DNA of 64,000 nt. Origin: Bacillus stratosphericus. GTDB taxonomy: Bacteria > Bacillota > Bacilli > Bacillales > Bacillaceae. Below the pieces are notes generated by a model that was not told the origin of the DNA, ran no database searches, and worked only from the letters and a program-made list of their open reading frames with translations. Each line of letters starts with the position of its first letter. The stretch's first letter is position 1. Location: positions 26,838-90,837 of the forward strand of contig NZ_JAIVLB010000011.1 in assembly GCF_020524495.1 (NCBI RefSeq), read 5' to 3'. This document shows positions 36,428 through 45,524 of this stretch, in pieces. The position numbers were made by a program, and so were the translations under genes.

Positions 36428-36547
36428 TGATAAAAACGAAAAAATCCCTGTTTATTTTACTTTTATTATACTTAATTTAGTTTAATAAATAGAAGAGTAT
36501 CATTCAATCTTCTACAATTGAGACAAATAGCGTTTGGGGGTGTTTAT

Positions 36548-37885
36548 GTGGCTAATGCACAACAATTGAAATCGATTACAAACGATTCTGACAATAATAA
36601 AAGCATTTTCCGAAAGATGATGTCTTGGAAAATTGGTGTTATTGATCTTCCTGTGTATTTAGTACTTGCAGCGATTATTTTAACTGCCGCTTATTTCAAT
36701 AAAATTCCAGTAAATATGCTTGGTGGTTTCGCTGTTATTATGATTTTGGGGATTTTCCTTGGAGATGTAGGACAACGTATTCCAATCTTAAAAGATATTG
36801 GTGGACCAGCGATTCTTTCTTTATTCGTACCATCGTTCCTGGTCTTTTTTCATGTTCTGAATCCAAACTCGTTGGAAGCGGTTACGTCTCTTATGAAAAC
36901 GTCTAACTTCCTTTACTTCTATATTTCTGCTCTTGTAGTAGGTAGTATTCTTGGGATGCAACGAACTGTTTTAGTACAAGGCCTTATTCGTATGTTTGTT
37001 CCTCTTGTCGCAGGTACAATTGCAGCTGTGACTGCCGGAATTCTTGTTGGTCTTTTAGTTGGTTACACACCACATCATTCGTTCTTCTTTATTATTGTAC
37101 CGATTATTGCTGGTGGTGTTGGTGAAGGGATTTTGCCATTATCTATTGCTTATTCACAAATTCTTGGTGTATCAGCAGAGTCATTAATTTCTCAATTAAT
37201 TCCTGCTGCTGTTATTGGGAACGTCATTGCCATTATCTGTGCTGGCGCCATGAAAAAGCTTGGTGAAAAGCGTCCTGAACTTAACGGGAATGGCCGTCTT
37301 GTAAAAACGAAAGAAGCAAATGAAATTTTCGAGCAGCCTGATATGGATGCAAAAGTTGATTTCGGTTTAATGGGTGCAGGTGTACTTATTGCTTGTACGA
37401 CCTTTATCTTTGGTGGTTTGTTAGAAAGCTTTATCCATATTCCAGGTCCAATTTTAATGATTGTTCTTGCAGCATTAATTAAATACTTAAACGTGATGCC
37501 TCAGCATCTACAAAATGGTTCTCAACAGTTCTACAAGTTTGTATCTAGAAGCTTCACATGGCCACTCATGGTTGGTCTAGGAATTCTCTACATTCCGCTT
37601 GATGATGTAGCAACTGTTATCTCTATTCCATTTGTATGCGTATGTATCGCTGTTGTTCTTGGAATGGTTGGTTCTGGTTACATCGTTGGTAAATTAATGA
37701 ACATGTACCCAGTTGAATCTGCAATTGTTACTGGCTGCCACAGCGGACTAGGCGGTACTGGTGACGTTGCGATCCTTTCCGCTTCTGGAAGAATGGGACT
37801 TATGCCTTTCGCCCAAGTTTCAACACGTCTTGGCGGAGCAGCAACTGTTATTTGCGCAACGATCTTACTCAGAATGTTTACTTAA
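36548..37885 (+). CDS. maeN: Na+/malate symporter (2-hydroxycarboxylate transporter family)
   Basis: A 445-residue 2-HCT (CitMHS/MaeN) transporter with 10-11 hydrophobic segments and two conserved cytoplasmic GGxG loops: AGGVGEGILPLSIAYS near the middle and HSGLGGTGDVAILSAS near the end. It corresponds to YufR/MaeN, Na+-coupled malate uptake. The start GTG at 36548 has GGGGGTG upstream; an ORF start at 36518 has none. MalK-MalR, encoded 5.3 kb upstream, should control it. A terminator follows. Confidence 0.94.
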   Translation: MANAQQLKSITNDSDNNKSIFRKMMSWKIGVIDLPVYLVLAAIILTAAYFNKIPVNMLGGFAVIMILGIFLGDVGQRIPILKDIGGPAILSLFVPSFLVFFHVLNPNSLEAVTSLMKTSNFLYFYISALVVGSILGMQRTVLVQGLIRMFVPLVAGTIAAVTAGILVGLLVGYTPHHSFFFIIVPIIAGGVGEGILPLSIAYSQILGVSAESLISQLIPAAVIGNVIAIICAGAMKKLGEKRPELNGNGRLVKTKEANEIFEQPDMDAKVDFGLMGAGVLIACTTFIFGGLLESFIHIPGPILMIVLAALIKYLNVMPQHLQNGSQQFYKFVSRSFTWPLMVGLGILYIPLDDVATVISIPFVCVCIAVVLGMVGSGYIVGKLMNMYPVESAIVTGCHSGLGGTGDVAILSASGRMGLMPFAQVSTRLGGAATVICATILLRMFT

Positions 37886-37898
37886 TCAATACAATCAT

Positions 37899-37937
37899 AA
37901 AAAGCATGAGCTCTCATTATGGGCACATGCTTTTTTA
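37899..37937 (+). terminator. maeN terminator
   Basis: Stem AAAAAGCATG / CATGCTTTTT with a 17-nt loop. Confidence 0.8.
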
Positions 37938-37960
37938 TATTCCTTTTTTCCTATTAGACT

Positions 37961-38170
37961 TTATTCTTCACCAAAGACTACTCGTATATATTCTCTCGGC
38001 TGAAATGGATATTGTCTTGCTTCTTGATAGGTCATATAGAGAAGATGTTCTGAAAACATCGGCCATTCACTTTCTGACTGCCACCTTTTTTGATCATTTC
38101 GTTCTATTAAGAATGCTCCTCCTAAAATCGTGCAGAATATGCTTAAGCTGATGCCCGCTTTTAGTTTCAT
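37961..38170 (-). CDS. yufS: small membrane-anchored protein (YufS)
   Basis: A 69-residue protein on the minus strand, MKLKAGISLSIFCTILGG, with one N-terminal hydrophobic helix and a polar tail ending YPFQPREYIRVVFGEE. AAAGGAGCTGATTAC precedes the ATG at 38170, so an in-frame start at 38221 is not needed. The position between maeN and mrpA and the size match B. subtilis yufS (about 71 residues). Function unknown. Confidence 0.8.
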   Translation of the reverse strand: MKLKAGISLSIFCTILGGAFLIERNDQKRWQSESEWPMFSEHLLYMTYQEARQYPFQPREYIRVVFGEE

Positions 38171-38389
38171 GTAATCAGCTCCTTTAAGAAAAGCATGTAC
38201 GAAAAACAAAACAATATACAACGAGTTTCATTTTTGATAAAATAATTTTTGTGGTCAAAAGAACTCAAAAATAAATACAATTTGTTGTAAATCAGTTCAA
38301 ACCAATGCACTATTTCTGTATTTACGCTATAATTTTATTTACCAGTTCTTTAGAACGTGAATTTATATTGATCGAAGGAGGTTTATTTC

Positions 38390-40795
38390 TTGCAGCTTAT
38401 TCACTTCGCCATCCTATCACCTTTTTTGCTTGCGTTTGTTGTGCCTTTTCTTTTTAAATACGTAAAGCGTATACATACGGGGTGGTTTGTTCTTATCCTC
38501 CCTATTCTTTTATTTAGCTATTTTGTCCAAATGATCACAATCACATCAAATGGACGAACGTTGTTCTCACAGGCCGAATGGATTCCTTCACTCGGAATGA
38601 ATTTCACTGTATATATAGACGGACTTAGTTTGTTATTTGCGCTATTAATTACAGGTATTGGCGCACTTGTGGTCTTGTACAGTATTTTCTACTTGTCAAA
38701 GGAAAAAGAACAAATCGGCTCTTTCTATACGTATTTGTTAATGTTTATGAGCGCTATGCTTGGTATCGTTCTATCTGACAACATGGTGGTTCTTTACTTG
38801 TTTTGGGAGCTAACGAGTATCTCTTCCTTCCTCTTGATTGGGTATTGGTATAAGCGAGATCGTTCTCGTTACGGAGCGACAAAATCACTGCTTATTACTG
38901 TTTTTGGTGGATTGGCTATGCTTGGTGGCTTCATCCTTATCTACTTGATCACTGATTCATTCAGTATCCGTGAAGCAATTAATCAGCTTCAGCTCATTAT
39001 GGCATCACCTTATTTTATCCCTGCCATGATGTTGATCTTACTTGGTGCGTTTACTAAATCAGCGCAATTTCCATTCTATATTTGGCTGCCTGACGCAATG
39101 GAAGCACCAACTCCAGTGAGCAGTTATTTGCATTCTGCCACAATGGTAAAAGCTGGTATTTATCTTGTTGCCCGCTTCAGTCCAATCTTTGCAGTTTCAG
39201 AGGTGTGGTTTTGGACCCTTTCAATCGTTGGACTTGTCACATTATTCTGGGGATCATTTCACGCCGTCCGGCAAAACGATTTGAAAGCTATTCTGGCCTT
39301 TTCAACCGTTAGTCAGCTTGGCATGATTATGCTTATGCTTGGAGTAGGCGCATCTGCCATTCATGAAAACAATCCTGCTTTTTTCGGCGTAGCCGTTCTG
39401 GCCGCTATTTTTCATTTAATCAACCATGCCACGTTTAAAGGCAGTCTCTTTATGGCAGCTGGTATTATTGATCATGAAACAGGCACACGTGACATTCGTA
39501 AATTAGGTGGATTAATGACCATCATGCCTATTACATTTACAATTACATTGATTGGTACATTCTCAATGGCTGGACTTCCGCCATTTAATGGCTTTATGAG
39601 TAAAGAGCTATTTTTCACAAGCATGATACGTATCTCTGACATCAGTTTTACCGATGTTTCCACATGGGGTGCTATCTTCCCAGCAATTGCTTGGATCGCT
39701 AGTGTGTTTACGTTCATTTACAGTATGATGCTCTTCTTTAAAACATTTAGAGGTCGCCTACAACTCGATCAATTAGAAAAAAAACCGCACGAGGCACCGA
39801 TTGGTATGCTCATCCCACCAATTATTCTTGCTGCACTTGTGGTCACCTTTTTCTTCTTCCCAAATATTCTAGCTTATTCTGTCATCGAACCTGCGATTGC
39901 AGCCATTATCCCTGATGCGATTGATCCAGGAAAACGGTTTGTTGTCAAAATTGAAGCATGGCACGGCTTTCAGAAAGAGCTTTATATGACGATAGGTGTT
40001 GTCGCTTTAGGAATCATCGGATATTTGACGTTGTCAAAATGGCGTCCAATCTACAATATCTTCAAAGAAAAATGGTCATTTAACTCATTATATGATCATT
40101 CGCTTACAGGATTAGAAAAAGGCTCGTATCGACTGACAAGCAGCTATATGACTGGGTTTCTTCGTGACTACCTTGTCTATGTGTTTGGGTTCATGATTAT
40201 CGTGCTTGGAAGCGTCATGGTCTATCAACAAGCCTTCTCATTTCAAACGGAGCATGCTGCACCAATCGGCACTTACGAGGTCATCCTTTCACTTGTCATG
40301 GTGGCGGCGACCCTCACGACTGTGTTTGCCCGTTCTCGCTTAACGGCCATTATTGGACTAGGTGTCATGGGTTATACGCTCTCACTATTTTTTGTCATTT
40401 TCAGAGCACCTGATCTTGCACTCACACAGCTGATTATTGAAACGATTTCTGTTGCGCTGTTTTTACTTTGCTTCTATCACCTGCCAAAACTGAGCTTGAA
40501 GCAAAAAAAGAGAAGGTTCAGATTGACAAATTTAATCATTTCATTAGGTGTCGGCATCATTGTTACCTGCCTTGCCTTCGCTTCAACAAGTGAGCAGTCA
40601 CTTGATACCATTGCGTCTTATTTTATTAAGAACAGCTACAAGCTTGCAGGTGGAGACAATATTGTTAATGTCATTCTTGTTGATTTTAGGGGCTTTGATA
40701 CACTTACTGAAATTGCAGTGCTTGCTATCGCAGCACTTGGTATTTATGGGTTATTAAAGTCACAAAGAAAACAGAAGAGAGGAATGCGGCGATGA
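38390..40795 (+). CDS. mrpA: Mrp Na+/H+ antiporter subunit A
   Basis: The largest subunit of the multisubunit cation/proton antiporter that expels Na+ and sustains alkaline pH tolerance. It has 801 residues with about 20 TM helices: an NuoL/ND5-like part (about 1-560, with IYIWLPDAMEAPTPVSSYLHSATM and FHLINHATFKGSLFMAAG motifs) and a C-terminal MrpB-like part (about 600-780). It starts with TTG at 38390 with AAGGAGG upstream. mrpB overlaps its end by 4 bp. All seven subunits are present in the order A to G. Confidence 0.96.
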   Translation: MQLIHFAILSPFLLAFVVPFLFKYVKRIHTGWFVLILPILLFSYFVQMITITSNGRTLFSQAEWIPSLGMNFTVYIDGLSLLFALLITGIGALVVLYSIFYLSKEKEQIGSFYTYLLMFMSAMLGIVLSDNMVVLYLFWELTSISSFLLIGYWYKRDRSRYGATKSLLITVFGGLAMLGGFILIYLITDSFSIREAINQLQLIMASPYFIPAMMLILLGAFTKSAQFPFYIWLPDAMEAPTPVSSYLHSATMVKAGIYLVARFSPIFAVSEVWFWTLSIVGLVTLFWGSFHAVRQNDLKAILAFSTVSQLGMIMLMLGVGASAIHENNPAFFGVAVLAAIFHLINHATFKGSLFMAAGIIDHETGTRDIRKLGGLMTIMPITFTITLIGTFSMAGLPPFNGFMSKELFFTSMIRISDISFTDVSTWGAIFPAIAWIASVFTFIYSMMLFFKTFRGRLQLDQLEKKPHEAPIGMLIPPIILAALVVTFFFFPNILAYSVIEPAIAAIIPDAIDPGKRFVVKIEAWHGFQKELYMTIGVVALGIIGYLTLSKWRPIYNIFKEKWSFNSLYDHSLTGLEKGSYRLTSSYMTGFLRDYLVYVFGFMIIVLGSVMVYQQAFSFQTEHAAPIGTYEVILSLVMVAATLTTVFARSRLTAIIGLGVMGYTLSLFFVIFRAPDLALTQLIIETISVALFLLCFYHLPKLSLKQKKRRFRLTNLIISLGVGIIVTCLAFASTSEQSLDTIASYFIKNSYKLAGGDNIVNVILVDFRGFDTLTEIAVLAIAALGIYGLLKSQRKQKRGMRR

Positions 40796-41223
40796 GAAAA
40801 ATTGAGACGAATGATATACTATTACAAGTCACAACCAAAATCACTGCATTCATCATATTGCTTTTCTCACTCCACCTGTTTCTTGCGGGACATAACAATC
40901 CTGGCGGAGGGTTTATTGGTGGATTAATGAGTTCTTGCGCTGTCGTCCTGCTGCTCTTAGCCTATGACCTAAAAACAGTGAGACGCATCTTGCCGTTTAA
41001 TTTTATTTATGTAGCAGGTGTCGGGCTCCTCATTGCCATCCTGACCGGTATCGGATCTTTCCTGTTCGGAGCACCTTTCTTATCCCATACCTTTGGTTAT
41101 TTTCAATTGCCGTTTTTAGGGAAAACAGAGCTGGCAACAGCGGTACTGTTTGATATCGGTGTTTATTTGGTAGTTGTTGGTGTCACCATGACCATTATTC
41201 AAACGATTGGAGAGAAGGAATAA
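40792..41223 (+). CDS. mrpB: Mrp antiporter subunit B
   Basis: A 143-residue subunit with four TM helices. The conserved sequence is HNNPGGGFIGGLMSSCAVVL at about residues 35-55, and LFDIGVYLVVVGVTMTII is near the end. The start overlaps mrpA by 4 bp and the stop overlaps the mrpC start by 1 bp, so translation is coupled. Confidence 0.95.
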   Translation: MRKIETNDILLQVTTKITAFIILLFSLHLFLAGHNNPGGGFIGGLMSSCAVVLLLLAYDLKTVRRILPFNFIYVAGVGLLIAILTGIGSFLFGAPFLSHTFGYFQLPFLGKTELATAVLFDIGVYLVVVGVTMTIIQTIGEKE

Positions 41224-41564
41224 TGGAATTTCTAATGTCTATTATCGTCGGAATTATTTTTATGACGGCGACCTATTTAATGCTTTCAAAAAGTCTTCTA
41301 CGGGTCATCGTCGGTACTGCTGTTTTGGGTCACGGCGTCCATTTGCTTCTATTAACAATGGGCGGCTTAAAAAAAGGAGCACCTCCTATTTTAAAAGAGG
41401 GGCTCACATCCTATGTAGATCCTTTGCCACAAGCATTAATTTTAACAGCCATTGTCATTTCGTTTGGTGTGACATCCTTTTTGCTCGTCATGGCCTTCCG
41501 TGCCTTTCAAGAGCTACGAACAGATGACATGGATCAAATGAGAGGAAATGATCAGCATGAATAA
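41223..41564 (+). CDS. mrpC: Mrp antiporter subunit C (NuoK-like)
   Basis: A 113-residue NuoK/ND4L-like subunit with three TM helices: IVGIIFMTATYLMLSKSL, VIVGTAVLGHGVHLLLLTMG and LPQALILTAIVISFGVTSFL. The stop lies 8 bp inside mrpD. Confidence 0.95.
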   Translation: MEFLMSIIVGIIFMTATYLMLSKSLLRVIVGTAVLGHGVHLLLLTMGGLKKGAPPILKEGLTSYVDPLPQALILTAIVISFGVTSFLLVMAFRAFQELRTDDMDQMRGNDQHE

Positions 41565-43032
41565 TCTCGTGATCCTGCCTATTTTAATTCCATTACTATC
41601 CGCTACACTATTGATCTTTATGAACAAGAACATCATGCTGTCTAGAGGCTTTAGTGTCTTTGCATCTCTTTCAGCCATTATATGTAACTTGTTTTTGGTT
41701 CAAACGATTTTTACAAAAGGTATACAGACACTTTATTTGGGCGGCTGGAAAGCACCATTTGGAATTGCGCTTGTGGCCGATCAGTTTGCTGCACTGCTCG
41801 TACTGACCTCTTCCATTGTTGGACTTGTCACAGTTCTCTTCTCCTTTCAAACGATTGGGAAAGAAAGAGAGCGGCTGTTCTTTTATTCTGGTGTACAGTT
41901 TTTATTAGCTGGCGTCAGTGGTGCCTTTTTAACAGGAGATATATTCACCTTGTTTGTTTTCTTTGAATTACTGCTGATGGCGTCTTACATGCTCATTGTG
42001 TTAGGCGGATCAAAGCCCCAGCTTCGTGAATCACTGAAATATATTGTGTTTAATATCATCTCATCGGCATTATTTATTGTCGGTATAGCTTGTTTATATG
42101 CGGTCACTGGCACATTGAATATGGCTGATTTAAGTGTGAAAATAGCTGAATCAGGACAAACAGGATTAATCACCGTCATTTCGATTCTGTTCCTCATAGT
42201 ATTTGGCTTAAAAGCTGGTGTCTTCCCGCTTTATTTCTGGTTGCCAGGATCATATCATGCACCTCCTGCAGCAATTTCAGCACTATTTGGCGCACTGCTG
42301 ACAAAGGTAGGCTTATATGCCATTGCCAGAGTCTTTACGTTAATTTTTATACATGATACAGCCTTCACACATACACTCATGGCGTGGCTAGCCGCCCTAA
42401 CGGTTATTTTCGGTGTGATTGGTTCTATCGCCTATTCTGATATACAAAAAATCGTGATTTATAATATTGTGACAGCTGTTGGGGTCATCTTATTTGGCAT
42501 TGCAGCCAATACACCAGCATCGCTCCAAGGAGCCATTTATTATCTCATTCACGATATGGTGATCAAAGGAGCTTTATTTATGCTGGCAGGTGCATTATTT
42601 GTGTACGCTGGCACCAACAGCCTGAAAAAAATGGGCGGTCTGATTCAATCCCAGCCTCTCCTCGGCTGGATGTTTTTCATCTCCGCTTTATCACTTGCAG
42701 GTATTCCGCCACTTAGTGGGTTTGTTGGAAAGCTAAAAATTGTTGAAGGTGGATTTTCTGCTGGACACATGACATTTTCCATTCTCGTATTACTGTCTAG
42801 TCTGCTTGTCCTTTATTCTGTTATGAGGATTTTCACGCTCGCATTTTGGGGCGAAGAACAGGAACTTCCGAGAAGAAAGTCGATTAAAGGTATGGTGTAT
42901 CCTGGAGTACTGCTTGTTGTTTTATCGCTTGCGATTGGATTAGGAACAGAGTTCATTGCACCTTATATCAATCAAGCTGCGGAAATGATTTCAACACCAG
43001 AAAAATATATTCAAGCTGTGCTGAAGGAGTAG
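41557..43032 (+). CDS. mrpD: Mrp antiporter subunit D (NuoN/ND4-like)
   Basis: A 491-residue proton-pumping-type subunit with about 14 TM helices. Characteristic parts are FTLFVFFELLLMASYMLIV, the lysine-containing GLKAGVFPLYFWLPGSYHAP and the IAYSDIQKIVIYNIVTAVG repeat. The ATG at 41557 (MNNLVILPILIP) was chosen over 41548 because AGAGGAAATGA is at the right distance and B. subtilis MrpD starts the same way. It overlaps mrpC by 8 bp. Confidence 0.95.
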   Translation: MNNLVILPILIPLLSATLLIFMNKNIMLSRGFSVFASLSAIICNLFLVQTIFTKGIQTLYLGGWKAPFGIALVADQFAALLVLTSSIVGLVTVLFSFQTIGKERERLFFYSGVQFLLAGVSGAFLTGDIFTLFVFFELLLMASYMLIVLGGSKPQLRESLKYIVFNIISSALFIVGIACLYAVTGTLNMADLSVKIAESGQTGLITVISILFLIVFGLKAGVFPLYFWLPGSYHAPPAAISALFGALLTKVGLYAIARVFTLIFIHDTAFTHTLMAWLAALTVIFGVIGSIAYSDIQKIVIYNIVTAVGVILFGIAANTPASLQGAIYYLIHDMVIKGALFMLAGALFVYAGTNSLKKMGGLIQSQPLLGWMFFISALSLAGIPPLSGFVGKLKIVEGGFSAGHMTFSILVLLSSLLVLYSVMRIFTLAFWGEEQELPRRKSIKGMVYPGVLLVVLSLAIGLGTEFIAPYINQAAEMISTPEKYIQAVLKE

Positions 43033-43038
43033 ATGAAC

Positions 43039-43518
43039 ATGGCCTTTCAAATATTATTAAACGCTCTCCTCGCCTTTACATGGATGTTTATGAATGATAC
43101 TTACACAGCCTCAGGCTTTGTAAAAGGCTTTGTACTTGGGATGGTCGCTATTTTTATGCTGCGGCGATTCTTCCCGCAACGTTTTTATGGCTATGCACTT
43201 TATGCCATTTTCAAGCTCTTGATCATTTTCATTCGTGAACTGCTTCTTGCCAATTTGAGTGTTTTGAAGAACATATTATCACCGAAGCTTCAAATCAAGC
43301 CGGGAATTTTCGCCTTTCGTACAGATTTAAAATGTGATTGGGAAATTACTGTGCTTGCCAATTTAATCACATTGACACCAGGCACACTGGTCATTGATAT
43401 ATCGGATGATCGATCCATTTTATATATTCATGCGATGGATATTGAAGATGCTGAAAAAGCCATCCATGACATTCGTGTATCATTTGAAAAAGCCATTCAG
43501 GAGGTGAGTAGTAAATAA
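43039..43518 (+). CDS. mrpE: Mrp antiporter subunit E
   Basis: A 159-residue subunit with two or three N-terminal TM helices (about 1-75) and a soluble C-terminal domain containing LANLITLTPGTLVIDISDDR, the family signature. The start at 43039 (MAFQILLN) is preferred over 43033 because GAAGGAG lies at a proper distance. The stop overlaps the mrpF ATG by one base. Confidence 0.95.
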   Translation: MAFQILLNALLAFTWMFMNDTYTASGFVKGFVLGMVAIFMLRRFFPQRFYGYALYAIFKLLIIFIRELLLANLSVLKNILSPKLQIKPGIFAFRTDLKCDWEITVLANLITLTPGTLVIDISDDRSILYIHAMDIEDAEKAIHDIRVSFEKAIQEVSSK

Positions 43519-43799
43519 TGGAACTCGTATTGCAAATTTCACTCGGCATTCTCGCATTGTCTACCTTGCTTTTTGTCATCAGGGTCATCAAAGGACCTTC
43601 CATTCCTGACCGTGTGAGTGCACTTGATGCGGTAGGGATCAATTTAATTGGGATGACAGCCATTGTTTCAATATTACTGAAGACGACTATGTTCTTTGAA
43701 ATTATTTTACTGCTCGGTATCCTAGCTTTTATCGGCACTGTCGCTTTTTCTAAATTCCTTGAGAAAGGGGAAGTGATTGAAAATGATCGTCATCGCTAA
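43518..43799 (+). CDS. mrpF: Mrp antiporter subunit F
   Basis: A 93-residue subunit with three TM helices. The family signature [20 protein letters not shown] is at residues 22-41. Its end overlaps mrpG. Confidence 0.95.
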   Translation: MELVLQISLGILALSTLLFVIRVIKGPSIPDRVSALDAVGINLIGMTAIVSILLKTTMFFEIILLLGILAFIGTVAFSKFLEKGEVIENDRHR

Positions 43800-44157
43800 A
43801 GCCATTGTGATCTTTTTTATTCTACTTGGCGCCATCCTTTGTCTGATCTCAGCCATTGGCTTACTTCGCTTACCGGACGTCTATACACGTATGCATGCTG
43901 CATCAAAAGCATCGACACTTGGCGTTGTACTCATTTTAGTTGGTGTATTCTTTCATGAATGGTTTCTTGCAGGTATTATCTCTGCGAAAATCCTACTCGG
44001 GATTGTTTTTATCTTCCTGACAGCACCAGTCGGCGCTCACCTGATCGGAAGAGCTGCCTACAACACAGGAGTCAAGATGGACAAACGGAGTGTGCAAGAT
44101 GATTATGACGGGTTTCGTAACTTCGTGATTAAGCGAAATGAGGATTCTTATTTATAA
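43783..44157 (+). CDS. mrpG: Mrp antiporter subunit G
   Basis: A 124-residue subunit with three TM helices. The signature [20 protein letters not shown] is at about residues 25-45, and [19 protein letters not shown] is near the end. Translation starts at ATG 43783 or TTG 43777 (two residues longer); AAAGGGGAAGTGA suits either. It ends the operon, with a terminator at 44199. Confidence 0.94.
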   Translation: MIVIAKAIVIFFILLGAILCLISAIGLLRLPDVYTRMHAASKASTLGVVLILVGVFFHEWFLAGIISAKILLGIVFIFLTAPVGAHLIGRAAYNTGVKMDKRSVQDDYDGFRNFVIKRNEDSYL

Positions 44158-44198
44158 AAGACAATTTAATATCCTTTTGTGGAGGAACAAATAAATGA

Positions 44199-44226
44199 AG
44201 GGCCTAACGTGTTAGGTCCTTTTATT
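44199..44226 (+). terminator. mrp operon terminator
   Basis: Stem AGGGCCTAAC / GTTAGGTCCT followed by TTTATTT. Confidence 0.85.
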
Positions 44227-44358
44227 TATGTCTTACGAGTGTAAAGAATATTAGCAAGAGTTATCATAGATAGCAACACCTTTTCACTTTGAATTTTTCT
44301 AGAAACCAAAAACCTCCATTATGACGCTCAAATATCAACATTATCGTTCAACAGAGTA

Positions 44359-44394
44359 AAAAAAAGCTTCCGATGGACCGAGCGCTTTTTTATA
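44359..44394 (-). terminator. yuxO terminator
   Basis: Minus-strand stem AAAAAAGCGCTC ... GGAAGCTTTTTT with an imperfect base, overlapping the yuxO stop. Confidence 0.65.
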
Positions 44395-44779
44395 TGCGAT
44401 CGATGACAGCAAGTGTGCATCTAGACGTACAGACATGCCGGTTTCGATCATCTTTTATATCGATTTGGAATACCATTGTACGCCGTCCTACATGTACAGG
44501 AACAGCTATCGCTGTCACCACTCCATCCCGTACAGATTTTAAATGATTGGCATTGATCTCAATACCTGAGCAAACCTGCTGAGTTAAGTCTAAATGAGCA
44601 GTAGCGCCCATGCTCGCCACCGTTTCTGCTAGAGCAGCCGATGCTCCTCCGTGCAGTAATCCAAATGGCTGTTTTGTTCGGTGATCGACTGGCATTGTCG
44701 CAACGCAGCGTGATTGATTGCATTCCACAATTTCAATACCCAGTGCCTCAAGCAGTGTATTTGATCCACTCATATCCAT
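44390..44779 (-). CDS. menI: hotdog-fold thioesterase (MenI-like, YuxO)
   Basis: A 129-residue PaaI/MenI-type thioesterase. The conserved active-site region is HRTKQPFGLLHGGASAALAE, with the acidic catalytic residue at the end of the helix. B. subtilis YuxO/MenI hydrolyses 1,4-dihydroxy-2-naphthoyl-CoA in menaquinone synthesis. The ATG at 44779 has AGGGAG 9 nt upstream. It lies 23 bp downstream of comA on the same strand, as in B. subtilis. Confidence 0.9.
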   Translation of the reverse strand: MDMSGSNTLLEALGIEIVECNQSRCVATMPVDHRTKQPFGLLHGGASAALAETVASMGATAHLDLTQQVCSGIEINANHLKSVRDGVVTAIAVPVHVGRRTMVFQIDIKDDRNRHVCTSRCTLAVIDRI

Positions 44780-44802
44780 CAAGGCCCTCTCCCTTCACAC
44801 GT

Positions 44803-45444
44803 TTACAGCACACTTTCAGATTTTGCAATTAACACTGCTTCTGTTCGAGATCCAACATTCAGCTTATTAAAGATGGAAGTCAAACTGTATTCAATCGAGC
44901 GTTTGCTCAAATGAAGCACATCGGCAATCTCTTGGTTCGTGTACCCTTTTTCCACTTCTCTGAGGATTAAACACTCGCGCTCTGTTAACAGTTCATGATC
45001 CGGCTGCTGATCCTGTTCTGGCTTTTCTTGCTGCTGTGAAATTAATTTCTTTAAATAGGATAGCTGAATGACAACTTCTCCTTGCAATGTGCGGTGTATG
45101 TATTCAATCACTTTGTCTTTTGTCTCTGTTTTACTAATTGCACCATGCAATCCAGCCCGAATGGCCTCTTCGAAATAATCATCTACTTCATACCCTGTAT
45201 AAATGATAATTTTCACTTGTTGATTCGTTTCTAAAATTTGTTTCGCAATGTCCATTCCATTGATATCCCCGAGATTTAAATCCATCAAGACCAAATCATA
45301 GATGGAAAAGTCATGCGTCTTTAAAAAGGCGGCTTCTGCATCAGGACTTAAACAATCGACTGATAGCTGCTGATCTGATTCTAATATGCTTTTTGTCCCT
45401 TCCATGACAGCCGGATGATCATCAATGACCAATATCTTCTTCAT
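44803..45444 (-). CDS. comA: competence response regulator ComA
   Basis: A 213-residue NarL/FixJ-type response regulator. The receiver domain has DD at residues 8-9, phosphoacceptor Asp55 in LVLMDLNLG and Lys in ISKTETKDK. The C-terminal LuxR-type helix-turn-helix is LTERECLILREVEKGYTNQE and so on. ComP phosphorylates it on sensing the ComX pheromone. ComA-P activates srfA (surfactin, competence) and degQ, whose upstream region here contains a good ComA box. It lies downstream of comP with a hairpin between them. Confidence 0.96.
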   Translation of the reverse strand: MKKILVIDDHPAVMEGTKSILESDQQLSVDCLSPDAEAAFLKTHDFSIYDLVLMDLNLGDINGMDIAKQILETNQQVKIIIYTGYEVDDYFEEAIRAGLHGAISKTETKDKVIEYIHRTLQGEVVIQLSYLKKLISQQQEKPEQDQQPDHELLTERECLILREVEKGYTNQEIADVLHLSKRSIEYSLTSIFNKLNVGSRTEAVLIAKSESVL

Positions 45445-45483
45445 GTCTTCCTCCCTTTAAATCACTCACTTCCATTTTATATA

Positions 45484-45509
45484 AAAGACTTGGCAGATGC
45501 CAAGTCTTT
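45484..45509 (-). terminator. 12-bp-stem hairpin between comP and comA
   Basis: Perfect stem AAAGACTTGGCA / TGCCAAGTCTTT with a two-base centre. The trailing sequence on the minus strand is TATATAAAA rather than a T-run, so it is probably a partial terminator or processing site. comA keeps its own AGGGAGGAAGAC ribosome-binding site. Confidence 0.6.
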
Positions 45510-45524
45510 ATCCTTAATAAGTCG